The notes: a model not told the origin generated them from the letters alone. 26,814 nt of DNA from Candidatus Zipacnadia bacterium (GCA_029821455.1 JALGTI010000009.1:1-26814), one strand, 5' to 3'; shown: positions 8,201 through 16,846, numbered from the stretch's first letter. Made by a program: numbers and translations.

Positions 8201-10080
8201 GAACCGCGAGGGTGGACTTCGCGCTGCCGGCTGCGGATGGAACGCTAAAAGTGACAGTGACGGATGCGACCACCACCGACCCCATTGCTAACGCGCTGGT
8301 GGAGATAGAGCAGGATGGGGTCAAGATAGCCGATGGCCGGACTGATGCGCTCGGCGAGGTGGAGATAGACCTCCAACCTGGGACTTATGATGTCATCGCA
8401 GAGGCCTCCGGCTATGAGCGCAGTGATCCCCAGGGCGCGTACATTGAGTCCCTAGCAACTACCGACCGCGCATTTGCGCTGACGGCGCTGCCGCCGGGCT
8501 CGCTGTCGGGCAGCATCGTAAGCGTCACTTCAGGGCTGCCCATCGGCGATGTCCTGCTTCGGCTCAAGTCCGGGGAGACCGTCATCGGCACTACGATGAG
8601 TTCAGATACTTTCACTGACCCCGGCGATGGCACCAATCCGTACAACTATATTTTCACAGACGTGCCGACCGGTACGGTCACCGTGGAGCCGGCGCCGGTT
8701 GGCTTCACTCCCAGTCCGCCGACGCGGTCAGCCCGGGTTGAGACAGACACGCGCACGATGGACATTAATTTCACACTATCGGCGCTCAAGACGTTCCCGG
8801 TTGGGCTGCAATTGATCTCGATGCCGTGGGACTATGAGTTCGTGGACCCGGCAACACTACTCGGCGTGCCTCCGGCCAGCTTCCTGCTGGCGGCCTACGA
8901 GCCGGCCACTCGAACCTACCAGGTCTATCCGATGGCGCCTGCGGACCGCTTCCGCTTGGGCAGGGCCTATTGGATGAAGCTGTACAATCCGGCTGACCTC
9001 AACCAGGAAGGCGTGTCGCCGGCCGACCCAACTTTCATACCCTTGGAAGAGGGATGGAATCTGATTGGCTGTCCGGCTGATGTGCAGCTTGACTTCTACA
9101 CTGTTGAGGTGGAGGACCGGTTCGGCGTGGTGCGTACGTTGACGCAGGCGATGGCGCTGGGGCAGGTTCAGGGCACCATGTTTGCCTATGTCCTGGGTGG
9201 ATACCAGACAGTTACCGTCCTCACCCCCTATGTGGGCTACTGGCTGAAAACAGGCGAGCCCGTGACCTTGCACGTGTCCAAGAGTGCCGGGACCCTGGCA
9301 GCCGGCCAAGGGGCTGCGCGACCGGCAGTGCCCGTGCCTGACGACGGCTGGCTACTGAATATCACCACCTCAGTGGCGGGGCTGTGCGACACCTCTTCGT
9401 ACATTGGCGCCGCCGGTGCGGCGACTAATGGCCGCGACAATATGTTGGACCTGGTCAAGCCACCGGCTCCGGATATGGCGCCGTACGTATATGCCGCCGT
9501 GGTGCACGAGGACTGGGGCACACAGAACGGGTCGTACGCCGTGGACATCCGCAGCAGCGGAGATGCCAAGCAGACCTGGGACCTGCAGGTAAGCACCAAT
9601 ATGATCGGAGAGCCGGTCACGCTGTGCTGGCCAGATATGTCCAGCCTACCGCGCAATATCAGGCCGGTGCTGCTTGACCTGAGCGCGGACAAGCGCGTTT
9701 ATATGCGGACGAGCACGAGCTATACCTTCACCGCACAGGATGCAGTCCGGGATCTGAGGATCGTGGTTGACAGGCGCGATGGCGGAGTGTTGGCGGTGAC
9801 AGGCCTAACCGCCACAAGTAGCGGCAGCACGGCCGGCATAAGCTACACGCTCAGTCAGGCGGCGGCCGTGTCGGTGGAGGTCCGCAATATCAGTGGTGTG
9901 CTGGTCCGGCAGTTGATAGCAGGTGAGGCTCAGGAGGCTGGCGTCAGTAGCGTGCTGTGGGACCTGCGCAACGCCAGAGGCACCGTCGTGCCGGCAGGGC
10001 GCTACCTGGTGCGGGTGACAGCGCGCACCGAAGACGGTCAGCAAACCAGCGCCATTGGCGCCTTGATGATACAGCGTTAA
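5272..10080 (+). CDS. giant secreted TolB-propeller protein with regulatory-like Ig repeats and C-terminal FlgD-type module
   Basis: The open frame has 1602 codons from a nominal TTG; the true start is probably TTG 5172 through a +1 shift. Domains, numbered from TTG 5272: a TolB/WD40-like beta-propeller at about 65-310 (repeats of the NIWIMRPDG, PTWSPDSLWIAF and PAWAPQGHVIAY type); an Ig-like domain at about 350-455; an unassigned domain at about 464-790 starting NILFVNDYC and containing FLDRGGRLMISGGD; carboxypeptidase-regulatory-like beta-sandwiches at about 800-1170 (DGTYVINGLPAGTYTLEAF, DGSYTLPSLPAADYIV and others); and a C-terminal module at 1173-1602 with LISMPW, GWNLIGCP, PYVGYWL, YMRT, RNISGVL and AGRYLVRVTAR. 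The module recurs in the proteins at 13484 and 16883. An extracellular or surface role is inferred; no catalytic site is seen. The promoter at 4843 and a long leader precede it. Confidence 0.85.
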   Translation: MFEVGPAQGSGPIPDDDLTENATSTEERSPNATPVGTLNRVCFVTQGVDLDEDGLIDPELPPFPFVPNWNIWIMRPDGSEQVQITTGDDDEVDPVYNPGGNIIAYASNETGTWQIYTIEYGSGIIRQITRGAGNKRHPTWSPDSLWIAFQSDVDGDWNIYRISSDGAGSPIRITTNPGDDTDPAWAPQGHVIAYTAQAGAVTRIRTILPDGSGDETISNGGGDPLANDKEPCWQHDGTTIAFSSDRLQGPGDTLRDYNIWRMAGLGEVIGGDAILRTNEDITDQYDDENPVFLLPQSSQPLRLFYESNRPDAVSAEVDIWDHQIVDIWPPELEDIPSVDNRLPNPGDDIVISVPVFDKDSGIASVRAYFKNPDWKTYIEYTSSFEPDENYWGDRSLEWDYRGQPSWWADLEDLDGDGVFTGVWTTPLTPRDYVIDIVVTDNQANSLRYDDVYGFSTQVFTPTHNILFVNDYCEGQEFISLLGNNNDYPTAFPVESYYTYNPGELPAVAGTIDYNSIEGPFPHDTYDVWRIICRGRIPAQIYEQYLPTIEYQLDPVEALTDPETATPTRIVPVAQRAIIWGAPHTGDVWTGQMSGSVIDAATQADLSLFLDRGGRLMISGGDIAWALTFDGLYPNMFLSNYLKAGFVSDLYYWSGFSVGGQAGDPIADPPGFSWWTGYNNGDDPIDVNTPSYYSTSYPWTYTDAADWSLIPDRIQVIGGGIKVYGYGDYDGADAAVRYLNPETGSRMLYLAFGFEQIHRGYYPGSGTPEHCKNHRSHLINNTMIWMRTATFQGRALSLEGGTPIVDPNPIIRCIQGGQVVYAVRCHPDGTYVINGLPAGTYTLEAFRPGYDIDKYEGASTHVRISPITQDFALKQLEPGAVSGIVTSEASGEFLANVTVTAYETPEEPEPESAGLGLLMVEPQDDGDIGPPVISTLTAADGSYTLPSLPAADYIVIADGSAVNHGTVRADDVTVLPGGTARVDFALPAADGTLKVTVTDATTTDPIANALVEIEQDGVKIADGRTDALGEVEIDLQPGTYDVIAEASGYERSDPQGAYIESLATTDRAFALTALPPGSLSGSIVSVTSGLPIGDVLLRLKSGETVIGTTMSSDTFTDPGDGTNPYNYIFTDVPTGTVTVEPAPVGFTPSPPTRSARVETDTRTMDINFTLSALKTFPVGLQLISMPWDYEFVDPATLLGVPPASFLLAAYEPATRTYQVYPMAPADRFRLGRAYWMKLYNPADLNQEGVSPADPTFIPLEEGWNLIGCPADVQLDFYTVEVEDRFGVVRTLTQAMALGQVQGTMFAYVLGGYQTVTVLTPYVGYWLKTGEPVTLHVSKSAGTLAAGQGAARPAVPVPDDGWLLNITTSVAGLCDTSSYIGAAGAATNGRDNMLDLVKPPAPDMAPYVYAAVVHEDWGTQNGSYAVDIRSSGDAKQTWDLQVSTNMIGEPVTLCWPDMSSLPRNIRPVLLDLSADKRVYMRTSTSYTFTAQDAVRDLRIVVDRRDGGVLAVTGLTATSSGSTAGISYTLSQAAAVSVEVRNISGVLVRQLIAGEAQEAGVSSVLWDLRNARGTVVPAGRYLVRVTARTEDGQQTSAIGALMIQR

Positions 10081-10136
10081 GAAGATTTGGTTGAAAGACT
10101 GGCCCCGGAAGACAGTGGGGACTAATAGAGGCTTGA

Positions 10137-10165
10137 TTGCAAGGCTAACAGGGATGTGTTATACT
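10137..10165 (+). promoter_or_regulatory. sigma70-type promoter of the five-gene secreted-protein operon
   Basis: -35 TTGCAA (10137-10142), a 17-bp spacer and -10 TATACT (10160-10165) lie 55 nt before the ATG at 10220. From the -10 box onward the DNA reads TATACTGCGC, then GCGAGT after one base and GTAG after another. Except at those two variable bases this is identical to the promoter at 4843-4871. Confidence 0.7.
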
Positions 10166-10219
10166 GCGCGGCGAGTCGTAGCCCCTGGTTAGTAGCCATT
10201 GGGAGGGAGAGCAAGAGCT

Positions 10220-12076
10220 ATGCATCGAATGTACTACCGTCTACTGTCCGAAGTTGCAGCGTACTGTCTGGCCGTGTGTCTAGCAGTTCCCTATGCCCTG
10301 ATATTCACACCGGCGGCGATGGCCCAAGGACGGGTAATTACCTCTGCTGCCGTACTGCCAATCGTTGACGGCACGGGACAGCAGAGCGAGGTGCTCTCGG
10401 ACAAAGCCACCGACGAGGTAGCTCTCGCCCTGGAAGCCACCCGCCAGTTCCGTGTGGTGCTGCGCGCGGATCTGGAACGCGAGTTGGCTGCGTTACAGCT
10501 TGCTCCCCCGCTGTCGGACCTGCAGAAGGCCCGGCTGGGGGCCCGTTTACAGGTTGACAAGATTATCAGCGGCAAGCTCATGTCGTTGAAGCTGAATCGC
10601 AAGACCGGCCAAGTGGAGGCACGTCTGGAGCTGCGCTCCTTTGATATAAAGGTGGGAGCCACGCTCAATGGGGCGTTGGCGACGCAAAGAACGCGGCCAC
10701 TGCCGGGCTGGGAGGGCGACGACACGTTGGTCCTTAATGAAGGCATCCGGGCGGTTGCAGAGACGGCCGTCCGGGAGATGCTGACGGCCCGCACACCGCG
10801 TGGCAATGTGGATGTGGTTGATCCCCAGGGTAATGTTAGCCTCAACATCGGGACCAACCACGGGGTCAAGGTAGGCGATCGTCTGATGGTAATGCGGCCC
10901 ACCTGGGAGCCTGACCTGGAGATGGTCGTTATGTATGAAGTGGGCGAAGTGCGAGTTAAGCAGGTTGAGCCGCGCCTGTCGGAGGCCAACAGGATCAGCG
11001 GGGGTTTTCCGCGCGTGGGCGACAAGGTCTATATGCTTTACACGCCACCGGAGGCACTGAAGAAAGAATTCCGCTCACGGAAGATGGAAAGCAGTGCCAG
11101 GATGCTCTGTGGCATCTTAGGCGCCTTTGGGATCATCGCAATCGGCACCGGGGGTGACCCTAGCAGCCCCACCGCTCTAACGACCCACATTGCTCAGAGC
11201 CATCCCGGCGGCGAGACGTACATAGCGGTTGAGCCGCACATTGGGCACACCAAGCTGCAGGGCACGCAGGCCTGGCTTATCTTCCGTGGGCCGACCGCAG
11301 GGTTTATCGCCGAGGCTGACGACAACAACTACCTGGTGGGTGCAGTGCGCGGCAAGCACCTCTCCCTCTACGAAGATCACCCCGAGCGGCAAGTGGGGCT
11401 GAGCTTCGCGTTCGCGTGGCAGTTTATTGATGAGACAGGCGAACAAGCCGACGGCGATGTGAGCATAACCTACAATCACCTGGAGCTGGTTGAGGGTGAC
11501 ACCTACTACTACAAGGTCCGGCGTGTCCACGACCCGATTCGTCCGCAGGTCCCAATCGCCGATACCGCCCAAGACGACCTGGTGGACGTTGATTTTACCA
11601 TTGATCCGGAGGACGCCCTGAGCGAGGCGACACGCAAAGCAGCCGGGCCAGTCACCTACTTCCGGCCGCCCGGGCTACAGGCCCCGAGCAACGGTCTCAA
11701 AACGGTCAATCCCAGCAATGTGACGTTCGAGTGGGAGCCGATGGATGGCGCTGACCAGTATCAGGTGCAGGTGTACGACAATTCGCTGCTGCGCAAGCCG
11801 GCCGTCTATAAGGGGCCTGTGCAGTCATCAACCGGCGAGGTTTTGATGCGGCACAAACCCAGCGGCTTCACGTTTGGCTCCAACGAGACATACTACTGGG
11901 TGGTTGGGGCCAAGCGCGCGGGTGAAGCACAGCCGGTGAGCGGTAGCGAGAAGGGTTGGATTTTCAGCGAAGTATGGAGCTTCAGCACTCCGCCCACGCC
12001 TCCGGGCCCGACGGGGAGCGGCAGCTATAGTCCCCCGCCCGGCGGTTGGTGGCAGCAGATACCACGGGGCAAGTAA
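10220..12076 (+). CDS. secreted CsgG-like protein with membrane segment and FN3-type domain
   Basis: A 618-residue protein. A signal peptide (MHRMYYRLL, then a hydrophobic stretch ending TPAAMA before QG) is followed by a CsgG/TolB-N-like alpha/beta domain at about 30-190. That domain includes ITSAAVLPIVDGTG, DEVALALEATRQFRVVLRADL and KARLGARLQVDKIISGKL, the pattern of curli-secretion CsgG-related proteins. NVSLNIGTNHGVKVGDRLMV (about 205-225) resembles the FlgT/SH3-like fold seen after such domains. A hydrophobic glycine-rich segment at about 293-310 (LCGILGAFGIIAIGTGGD) and two beta-rich FN3-like regions follow, the last with NVTFEWEPMDGADQYQVQVYD. ATG 10220 follows a GGAGGGAG stretch; TTG 10199 is unlikely. 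It shares its architecture with the 19785 gene and is first in an operon. A role in envelope export or assembly is inferred from the CsgG similarity only. Confidence 0.75.
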   Translation: MHRMYYRLLSEVAAYCLAVCLAVPYALIFTPAAMAQGRVITSAAVLPIVDGTGQQSEVLSDKATDEVALALEATRQFRVVLRADLERELAALQLAPPLSDLQKARLGARLQVDKIISGKLMSLKLNRKTGQVEARLELRSFDIKVGATLNGALATQRTRPLPGWEGDDTLVLNEGIRAVAETAVREMLTARTPRGNVDVVDPQGNVSLNIGTNHGVKVGDRLMVMRPTWEPDLEMVVMYEVGEVRVKQVEPRLSEANRISGGFPRVGDKVYMLYTPPEALKKEFRSRKMESSARMLCGILGAFGIIAIGTGGDPSSPTALTTHIAQSHPGGETYIAVEPHIGHTKLQGTQAWLIFRGPTAGFIAEADDNNYLVGAVRGKHLSLYEDHPERQVGLSFAFAWQFIDETGEQADGDVSITYNHLELVEGDTYYYKVRRVHDPIRPQVPIADTAQDDLVDVDFTIDPEDALSEATRKAAGPVTYFRPPGLQAPSNGLKTVNPSNVTFEWEPMDGADQYQVQVYDNSLLRKPAVYKGPVQSSTGEVLMRHKPSGFTFGSNETYYWVVGAKRAGEAQPVSGSEKGWIFSEVWSFSTPPTPPGPTGSGSYSPPPGGWWQQIPRGK

Positions 12077-12125
12077 CGCGTGATAGCTGCTGTGGCCGCA
12101 ACCGGCAGGGCGACAAACAGCGTTT

Positions 12126-13391
12126 ATGAGACAACTATCTTTATGGCTGGTGGCAGGGGTGGCGTGGGGGTCGGTTTGTGGACTGGTGGCAGGGCCGTCG
12201 CAAGCCGAACAACAGCGTCTGTGGACCTTGATGGCATACCTGGGTGGGGATGGGAGCCTGCGGGAAGCTGCAGCGGGCTACCTGGCACAGCTTGAGCAAG
12301 CTGGCAGCAGCCAGCAGGTGGGAGTGGTAGCGCAGCTTGACGGCCTGGGGCAGCCAGGCCACAGCTACGCAGCCAGGTATATTATCGGAGCGGCGCAGAC
12401 CGGTGCAGGCCAGGAGATTGGGCCGGTAAACACCGGCAGCGCCGAGGCGCTTGCGGACTTTGTCAAGTGGGCTGTGAATGTGGCACCGGCTCGGCGATAT
12501 GCTCTGTTGATTATGGGGCATGGCATGCCGGTTGCAGCTCTCGATGCGCCGTTCCGGGGCGGCTTGACCTCGTCGGGGCTGGCTCTGGACGCCGGGGCGG
12601 ACGGAGATGCCCTGACAGCGCGGGAGCTTGCCGCAGGCCTGACCCACGGACTAAGCGCGGTTGGGACTGAGCAGCTCGATGTCATCTTCCTGGACTGTTG
12701 CTACGGTGGCAGTGTGGAGGTGGCTTATGAGCTGGCGGAGGTGTGCCGAACATTGGTGGCCAGCCCGGGTGAGCTGTACAGTCCTGGCCTACCGTGGCGC
12801 AAGATAGTCAAGAGGCTTAAAGCAGCGCCAACAATGAGCGGGAGGCGGTTGGCCAGGCGAGCGATACACTGTGCGGTAGAGGTGTGGAGCGCCGAGCCGG
12901 GGCTGGACCGGACGCTGCTGGCAGTGGATCTGCGGAGGGTTGAGGCTGTTGCTGAATGGCTGCGCCATCTGAGTGAGGCGCTGGGGGAGGACATTGCGGT
13001 CACGGCGCCGGCCATCACGTTGGCTCGTAGCCAGGCCCGGACCTGGGGACCAGGCGGGGAGCTAGCCGACCTGGGAGCGTTCAGCGAGGCGCTCCAGCAG
13101 GCCAGCGACAACCAGGATATCGTCACTTTGGCCCAGGCGACGCAAAGCAGCGTCGAAGACCTGATACTGGATCTCTATCAACAGGGGCAGGGCGAAGCCG
13201 AGCAGTTGGCTGGCAGCGGGATGGCGGTATTGTTCCCGCCCAGTCTTAGTGAACTACCTACGGATTATGCTGACAATTGCAGCATGGCAAACAGTGTGGG
13301 GTGGCAGGACTTTTTAGATACGTACCTTACGCATCTACGAAGCCTGCTCAGCCGCGAGCCAGATGCAAGGGCGGCGGGAGGCGAACAGTAA
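12126..13391 (+). CDS. secreted clostripain-family (peptidase C11) cysteine protease
   Basis: A 421-residue protein with a signal peptide (MRQLSLWLVAGVAWGSVCGLV, cleavage near PSQA-EQ) and a caspase-like fold. RLWTLMAYLGGDGSLRE is the usual C11 N-terminal strand. YALLIMGHGMP carries the catalytic His132, and LDVIFLDCCYGGSVEVAYEL carries the catalytic Cys; C192 aligns with the family cysteine and C191 is an extra neighbour. C11 enzymes usually cleave after Arg or Lys and are self-activated; specificity here is unknown. The family motif is normally of the DHG and DAC type, so GHG and DCC are variants. It sits 49 nt after the CsgG-like gene and directly before the S8 protease, in an operon of exported proteins. 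The ribosome binding site is weak. Confidence 0.85.
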   Translation: MRQLSLWLVAGVAWGSVCGLVAGPSQAEQQRLWTLMAYLGGDGSLREAAAGYLAQLEQAGSSQQVGVVAQLDGLGQPGHSYAARYIIGAAQTGAGQEIGPVNTGSAEALADFVKWAVNVAPARRYALLIMGHGMPVAALDAPFRGGLTSSGLALDAGADGDALTARELAAGLTHGLSAVGTEQLDVIFLDCCYGGSVEVAYELAEVCRTLVASPGELYSPGLPWRKIVKRLKAAPTMSGRRLARRAIHCAVEVWSAEPGLDRTLLAVDLRRVEAVAEWLRHLSEALGEDIAVTAPAITLARSQARTWGPGGELADLGAFSEALQQASDNQDIVTLAQATQSSVEDLILDLYQQGQGEAEQLAGSGMAVLFPPSLSELPTDYADNCSMANSVGWQDFLDTYLTHLRSLLSREPDARAAGGEQ

Positions 13392-13466
13392 GTGACAGTG
13401 CCTCAGTTGGCTGAGAGTGACAGCGATTGTGACCAATCCATACAGCCACCTGCGAGCAACGCAGGT
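13391..13466 (+). repeat. direct repeats and hairpins in the leader of the S8 protease gene
   Basis: AGTGACAG occurs at 13391-13398 and 13416-13423. Between them CTCAG-TTGG-CTGAG (13402-13415) forms a hairpin. A second hairpin, ACCTGCG-AGCAA-CGCAGGT (13448-13466), ends directly at the CGGAGGGGG ribosome binding site of the 13484 gene. These may be an internal regulatory or mRNA-stability element; no T-tract is present. Confidence 0.4.
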
Positions 13467-13483
13467 CGGAGGGGGATTGAAAA

Positions 13484-16400
13484 GTGAGCCATAGTGGCCG
13501 AGCGACCGTCGCACGCATTATAGCCCCCTGCGTGCTCACAGCCCTCTTACTCATATCGGCTGGCGCAGCAACCGCCTACGACCCCCTGGATGACCTAGCC
13601 GGGCCGCTGAAGGCCCTGGCCACCGGTGGATTCCAGGCTGAGCGGGCGCTAGGCCTAGGCCCGGCCGCCGTACCTATGGGTGGCGCGGGAACTGTGCAAA
13701 CGGTAGTCTATTTCCGCACGCCCGGGGATGCCATCGCCACTGACCTGACCAGATACGGTGGCGTGGTGCAGATACGGCGAGGTGAACGGGTGCAGGCGCT
13801 GTTACCGGTTGACCGCCTCCTGGAGATAGCCGCTCTGCCGCAGGTCGCCCAGATCGCGCCTCCGACTCTCATGGTGCCCTGTCAGGGGTATGGCAGCGTG
13901 TGGAGCGAGGGTGTGCAGCTTACCAATGCATTAGCTTTACATGTAGTCGGTATCACAGGCGAGGGCTGCAAAGTCGCTGTAGTAGACATCGGCTTTACCG
14001 ATTACGACAGCCACGAGGTGCCAGTCCCCGCCGGCACACCCAGTCGCACGCCATCATTCCGCACCGATGCTTCGATCAGCGCCAGCCCCCATGGCACCGC
14101 GGTAGCCGAGGTATTTGCCGATATGGCGCCAGACGTGGAGATGTATCTGGTCTCGGTGGATACGGCCCTCAGCGCTGAAGAGGCGATTGACTGGGTCATT
14201 TCTGAGGACTTTGATGTGGCGGTTATGTCTCTGGCAGTGCTGGAGGGGCCCTTCAATGGCACTCATCCCCTTTCTCAGGCTGTGAACCTGGCGCGGCAGA
14301 TGGGGGTGTTCTGGGTCAATGCGGCGGGCAACTTCGCCGAGCGGCACTGGATGGGGGAGTTTGAGGATAGCGACCATGATGCATTCCACGAGTGGAGCGC
14401 TGGCGATGAGGATATGAGCCTACTACTCCCCAGTGGCCGCTTTGACGCCTACTTGAGTTGGTTTGAGACCGCCGGTGCATACACCAGCCAGGACTATGAC
14501 CTAGTGCTTTACGACACGATGGATAACCAGGTCGCCCGCTCAGCCTATACGCAGAACGGTGATGACCCACCACGGGAATACCTGGTCGCCTACACTCCCG
14601 GCGGCGTGTACAATCTGCGTATCGAGGCCATGAACATAGACGATGAGCAGGTTGACAGCTTTCAGCTTTTCCTGCCCTCGATAGACATTACCACCACCCT
14701 GCAGGTGCCGGAGACAAGCATTGCGATTCCTGCCGACGCGCAGTGGAGCTACACCGTTGGAGCGACGCGCGGCACAATGCTCGACCAAGTTACACCCGGG
14801 CAGGTGCCGGGCATCCCTCAGATTGACGAGATACAGCCCTACAGCTCACGGGGGCCGGTGTTGGGCGGTTGGCTGAAGGTTGACCTGACCGCTCCGGATG
14901 TCGTCTCCACCAGCTTTGCGACCGGCGATACGGCTGAGGGCGTCAGCCTCAATCCATTTATGGGCACTTCGGCCGCGGCGCCCCACGTCGCCGGCGCCGC
15001 GGCACTGCTGTGGAGCGAGGACCGGAATCGCTCGGCTAACGATCTGGCGCAGTCGCTGAATACTATGGCCGTTGACCTGGGCGATCCGGGGCCGGATACC
15101 GTGTATGGACACGGGCGGCTGAGTCTGCGGGCGGGCACCGACACTGATAAGCCCGTGATCTTCGTCACATTCCCGCGCAATGGGGATACTATTGGAACCC
15201 CGCAGCCGCAGGTCAGGGCTCTGATTACCGATGCCAGCAGCGCAATCGACACGGAAACGTTGCTGTTGACATTGGATGGGATTGAATATGACCTGGATGA
15301 TGACGAGTTGGACTACGATGTAGAATCGGGGCTGATGCTGTTTGAGACGCCGTATGAGCTGACGCGCACGGCCCACCAGGTATTGATAGATGTCTCGGAC
15401 ATCTCCGGGAATGCGGCTGACCAGGCGGTGAGCAACTTCCGAGTTGCACTGCCGACGGTGGACGCCGGCCTGCATATGTTCTCGCTGCCATACACGGATT
15501 TGGCCGATCCGAATCCTGCAGCATTGTTTGGCTTGCCGGTCAGTGACTTCGCACTGGTGCGCTGGGTGCCGACGGATAGCAGTTACTCCAAATATCATTT
15601 CTATCCAGACCCACTTGCTAGCTTTGAGCCACCGGACGCCGGCCCCGGTGGGGTCGTGGAAACGCCGCCGGCCGGGCTGGCCTATTTCCTGAGCCTGCCG
15701 ACACAGGTGACGCTGAATATCACCGGCAGCCCCTTGCCTTCTGAGAGCTACTACCGCATCAATCTGGCATATGGAACGGCGCCGCCGCGCGGCTGGAATA
15801 TGATCGGCACACCGTTTAGCGATCCCACAGACTGGGGCAGCGTTAGATTCATTACTGACGGGAGTAGCCAGAACCTGTACGATGCGGTGATGGATGGCGT
15901 GACCGACGGAATTCTCTTTGAGCTGAAGAGCGCTGGCGGGGCAGCTTACTACGATTTCGCGGCAGATCCGTTTGCGGCTACAATGCAGCCGTACGTCGGC
16001 TACTGGCTGCACGTGTGGCGCGACACTACGGTGCAGTTATACGGTGGGGTGTCGGCCTTCCAGGCCGAAGATGAAGCCAAGGCGCAGCCAGCGATCTCGG
16101 CCGACAATTGGCAGTTGCGGATGGTTGCCTCGGCCGACAATGCGTTCGATCCTACTAACATTATCGGTGTGGCGCTGAATGCCAGCGATGGCTATGACCC
16201 GGGCCAGGATGTGGTGGAGCCGCCGGCGATGGTCAACGGGTTGCAGGTCTACTTCCCGCAGCGAAACTGGGGAGACCGTGCGGGTTACTATGCCCGCGAC
16301 ATTCGTGGCGCAGGGGCGGCTGTCCACACATGGGAGCTGGAGGCTGTGTGTGGCTTGAGCCAGACGCCGGTCACCTTGCGATGGCCGGAGCTGAATGCAA

Positions 16401-16846
16401 TGGTGCCAGGTGGCGTGCGGCTGATGCTTAAAGACCTCGATGCCGGCAAGGAGGTCTATATGCGCACGGCCACGGAGTACACGTTCACGACACCCGAGGG
16501 CGGCGGCACCAGGCATCTGCAGATAGTGGCGTCGAGCGCCGGCGGGGAGACGCTTGGGCTAACTGGCGTGACGGCAGCCCAGGCCCCGGCCGGTGGGGTC
16601 GTGATTAGCTATCAGTTGACACATCCAGCCGCCGTAAGCATTGAAATACGCAACATCTCTGGGGTACTGATCAAGCGCTTCGCCGAGCGGATGGCGGCGG
16701 CGAACACGAGCGAGACGGTCTTGTGGAATGTGACGAGCGACCGTGGTACCAAGGCTCCGGCGGGCCGCTACCTGGCCCGGATAACAGCGCGAGCTGAGAA
16801 CGGCCAGACGATCCAGGCCATCCGAGCATTCGTGGTGCTGCCGTAG
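13484..16846 (+). CDS. secreted subtilisin-like (S8) serine protease with FlgD-type C-terminal module
   Basis: A 1120-residue protein starting at GTG with GGAGGGGG 8 nt upstream. It has a signal peptide (about 1-31, ending ATA-YD) and an inhibitor-I9-like propeptide region at about 68-128. The subtilisin catalytic domain has Asp168 (VAVVDIGF), His203 (SPHGTAVAEV), oxyanion Asn283 (NAAGNF) and Ser496 (GTSAAAPHVAG). A beta-sandwich of the pre-peptidase C-terminal (PPC) type appears to be inserted between Asn283 and Ser496, at about 295-410 (FDAYLSWFE, DYDLVLYD, YNLRIEA). After the protease come an Ig-like domain (about 555-655) and the shared module at 659-1120 (MFSLPY, GWNMIGTP, PYVGYWL, YMRT, RNISGVL, AGRYLARITAR). 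The triad is complete, so activity is likely. Its place after the C11 protease suggests cooperating or mutually processing proteases, which is inference. Confidence 0.88.
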   Translation: MSHSGRATVARIIAPCVLTALLLISAGAATAYDPLDDLAGPLKALATGGFQAERALGLGPAAVPMGGAGTVQTVVYFRTPGDAIATDLTRYGGVVQIRRGERVQALLPVDRLLEIAALPQVAQIAPPTLMVPCQGYGSVWSEGVQLTNALALHVVGITGEGCKVAVVDIGFTDYDSHEVPVPAGTPSRTPSFRTDASISASPHGTAVAEVFADMAPDVEMYLVSVDTALSAEEAIDWVISEDFDVAVMSLAVLEGPFNGTHPLSQAVNLARQMGVFWVNAAGNFAERHWMGEFEDSDHDAFHEWSAGDEDMSLLLPSGRFDAYLSWFETAGAYTSQDYDLVLYDTMDNQVARSAYTQNGDDPPREYLVAYTPGGVYNLRIEAMNIDDEQVDSFQLFLPSIDITTTLQVPETSIAIPADAQWSYTVGATRGTMLDQVTPGQVPGIPQIDEIQPYSSRGPVLGGWLKVDLTAPDVVSTSFATGDTAEGVSLNPFMGTSAAAPHVAGAAALLWSEDRNRSANDLAQSLNTMAVDLGDPGPDTVYGHGRLSLRAGTDTDKPVIFVTFPRNGDTIGTPQPQVRALITDASSAIDTETLLLTLDGIEYDLDDDELDYDVESGLMLFETPYELTRTAHQVLIDVSDISGNAADQAVSNFRVALPTVDAGLHMFSLPYTDLADPNPAALFGLPVSDFALVRWVPTDSSYSKYHFYPDPLASFEPPDAGPGGVVETPPAGLAYFLSLPTQVTLNITGSPLPSESYYRINLAYGTAPPRGWNMIGTPFSDPTDWGSVRFITDGSSQNLYDAVMDGVTDGILFELKSAGGAAYYDFAADPFAATMQPYVGYWLHVWRDTTVQLYGGVSAFQAEDEAKAQPAISADNWQLRMVASADNAFDPTNIIGVALNASDGYDPGQDVVEPPAMVNGLQVYFPQRNWGDRAGYYARDIRGAGAAVHTWELEAVCGLSQTPVTLRWPELNAMVPGGVRLMLKDLDAGKEVYMRTATEYTFTTPEGGGTRHLQIVASSAGGETLGLTGVTAAQAPAGGVVISYQLTHPAAVSIEIRNISGVLIKRFAERMAAANTSETVLWNVTSDRGTKAPAGRYLARITARAENGQTIQAIRAFVVLP

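Noticed and set aside
10081..10136. CCCC/GGGG pairing after the TolB-like gene considered as a terminator
   Set aside because: The stem is only about four base pairs with a long loop and no T-tract.
14846..16012. Minus-strand reading frame of 388 codons opposite the S8 protease gene
   Set aside because: It lies fully antisense to a gene with a complete catalytic triad and a shared C-terminal module; it shows no domain, and long antisense frames are common in GC-rich genes.
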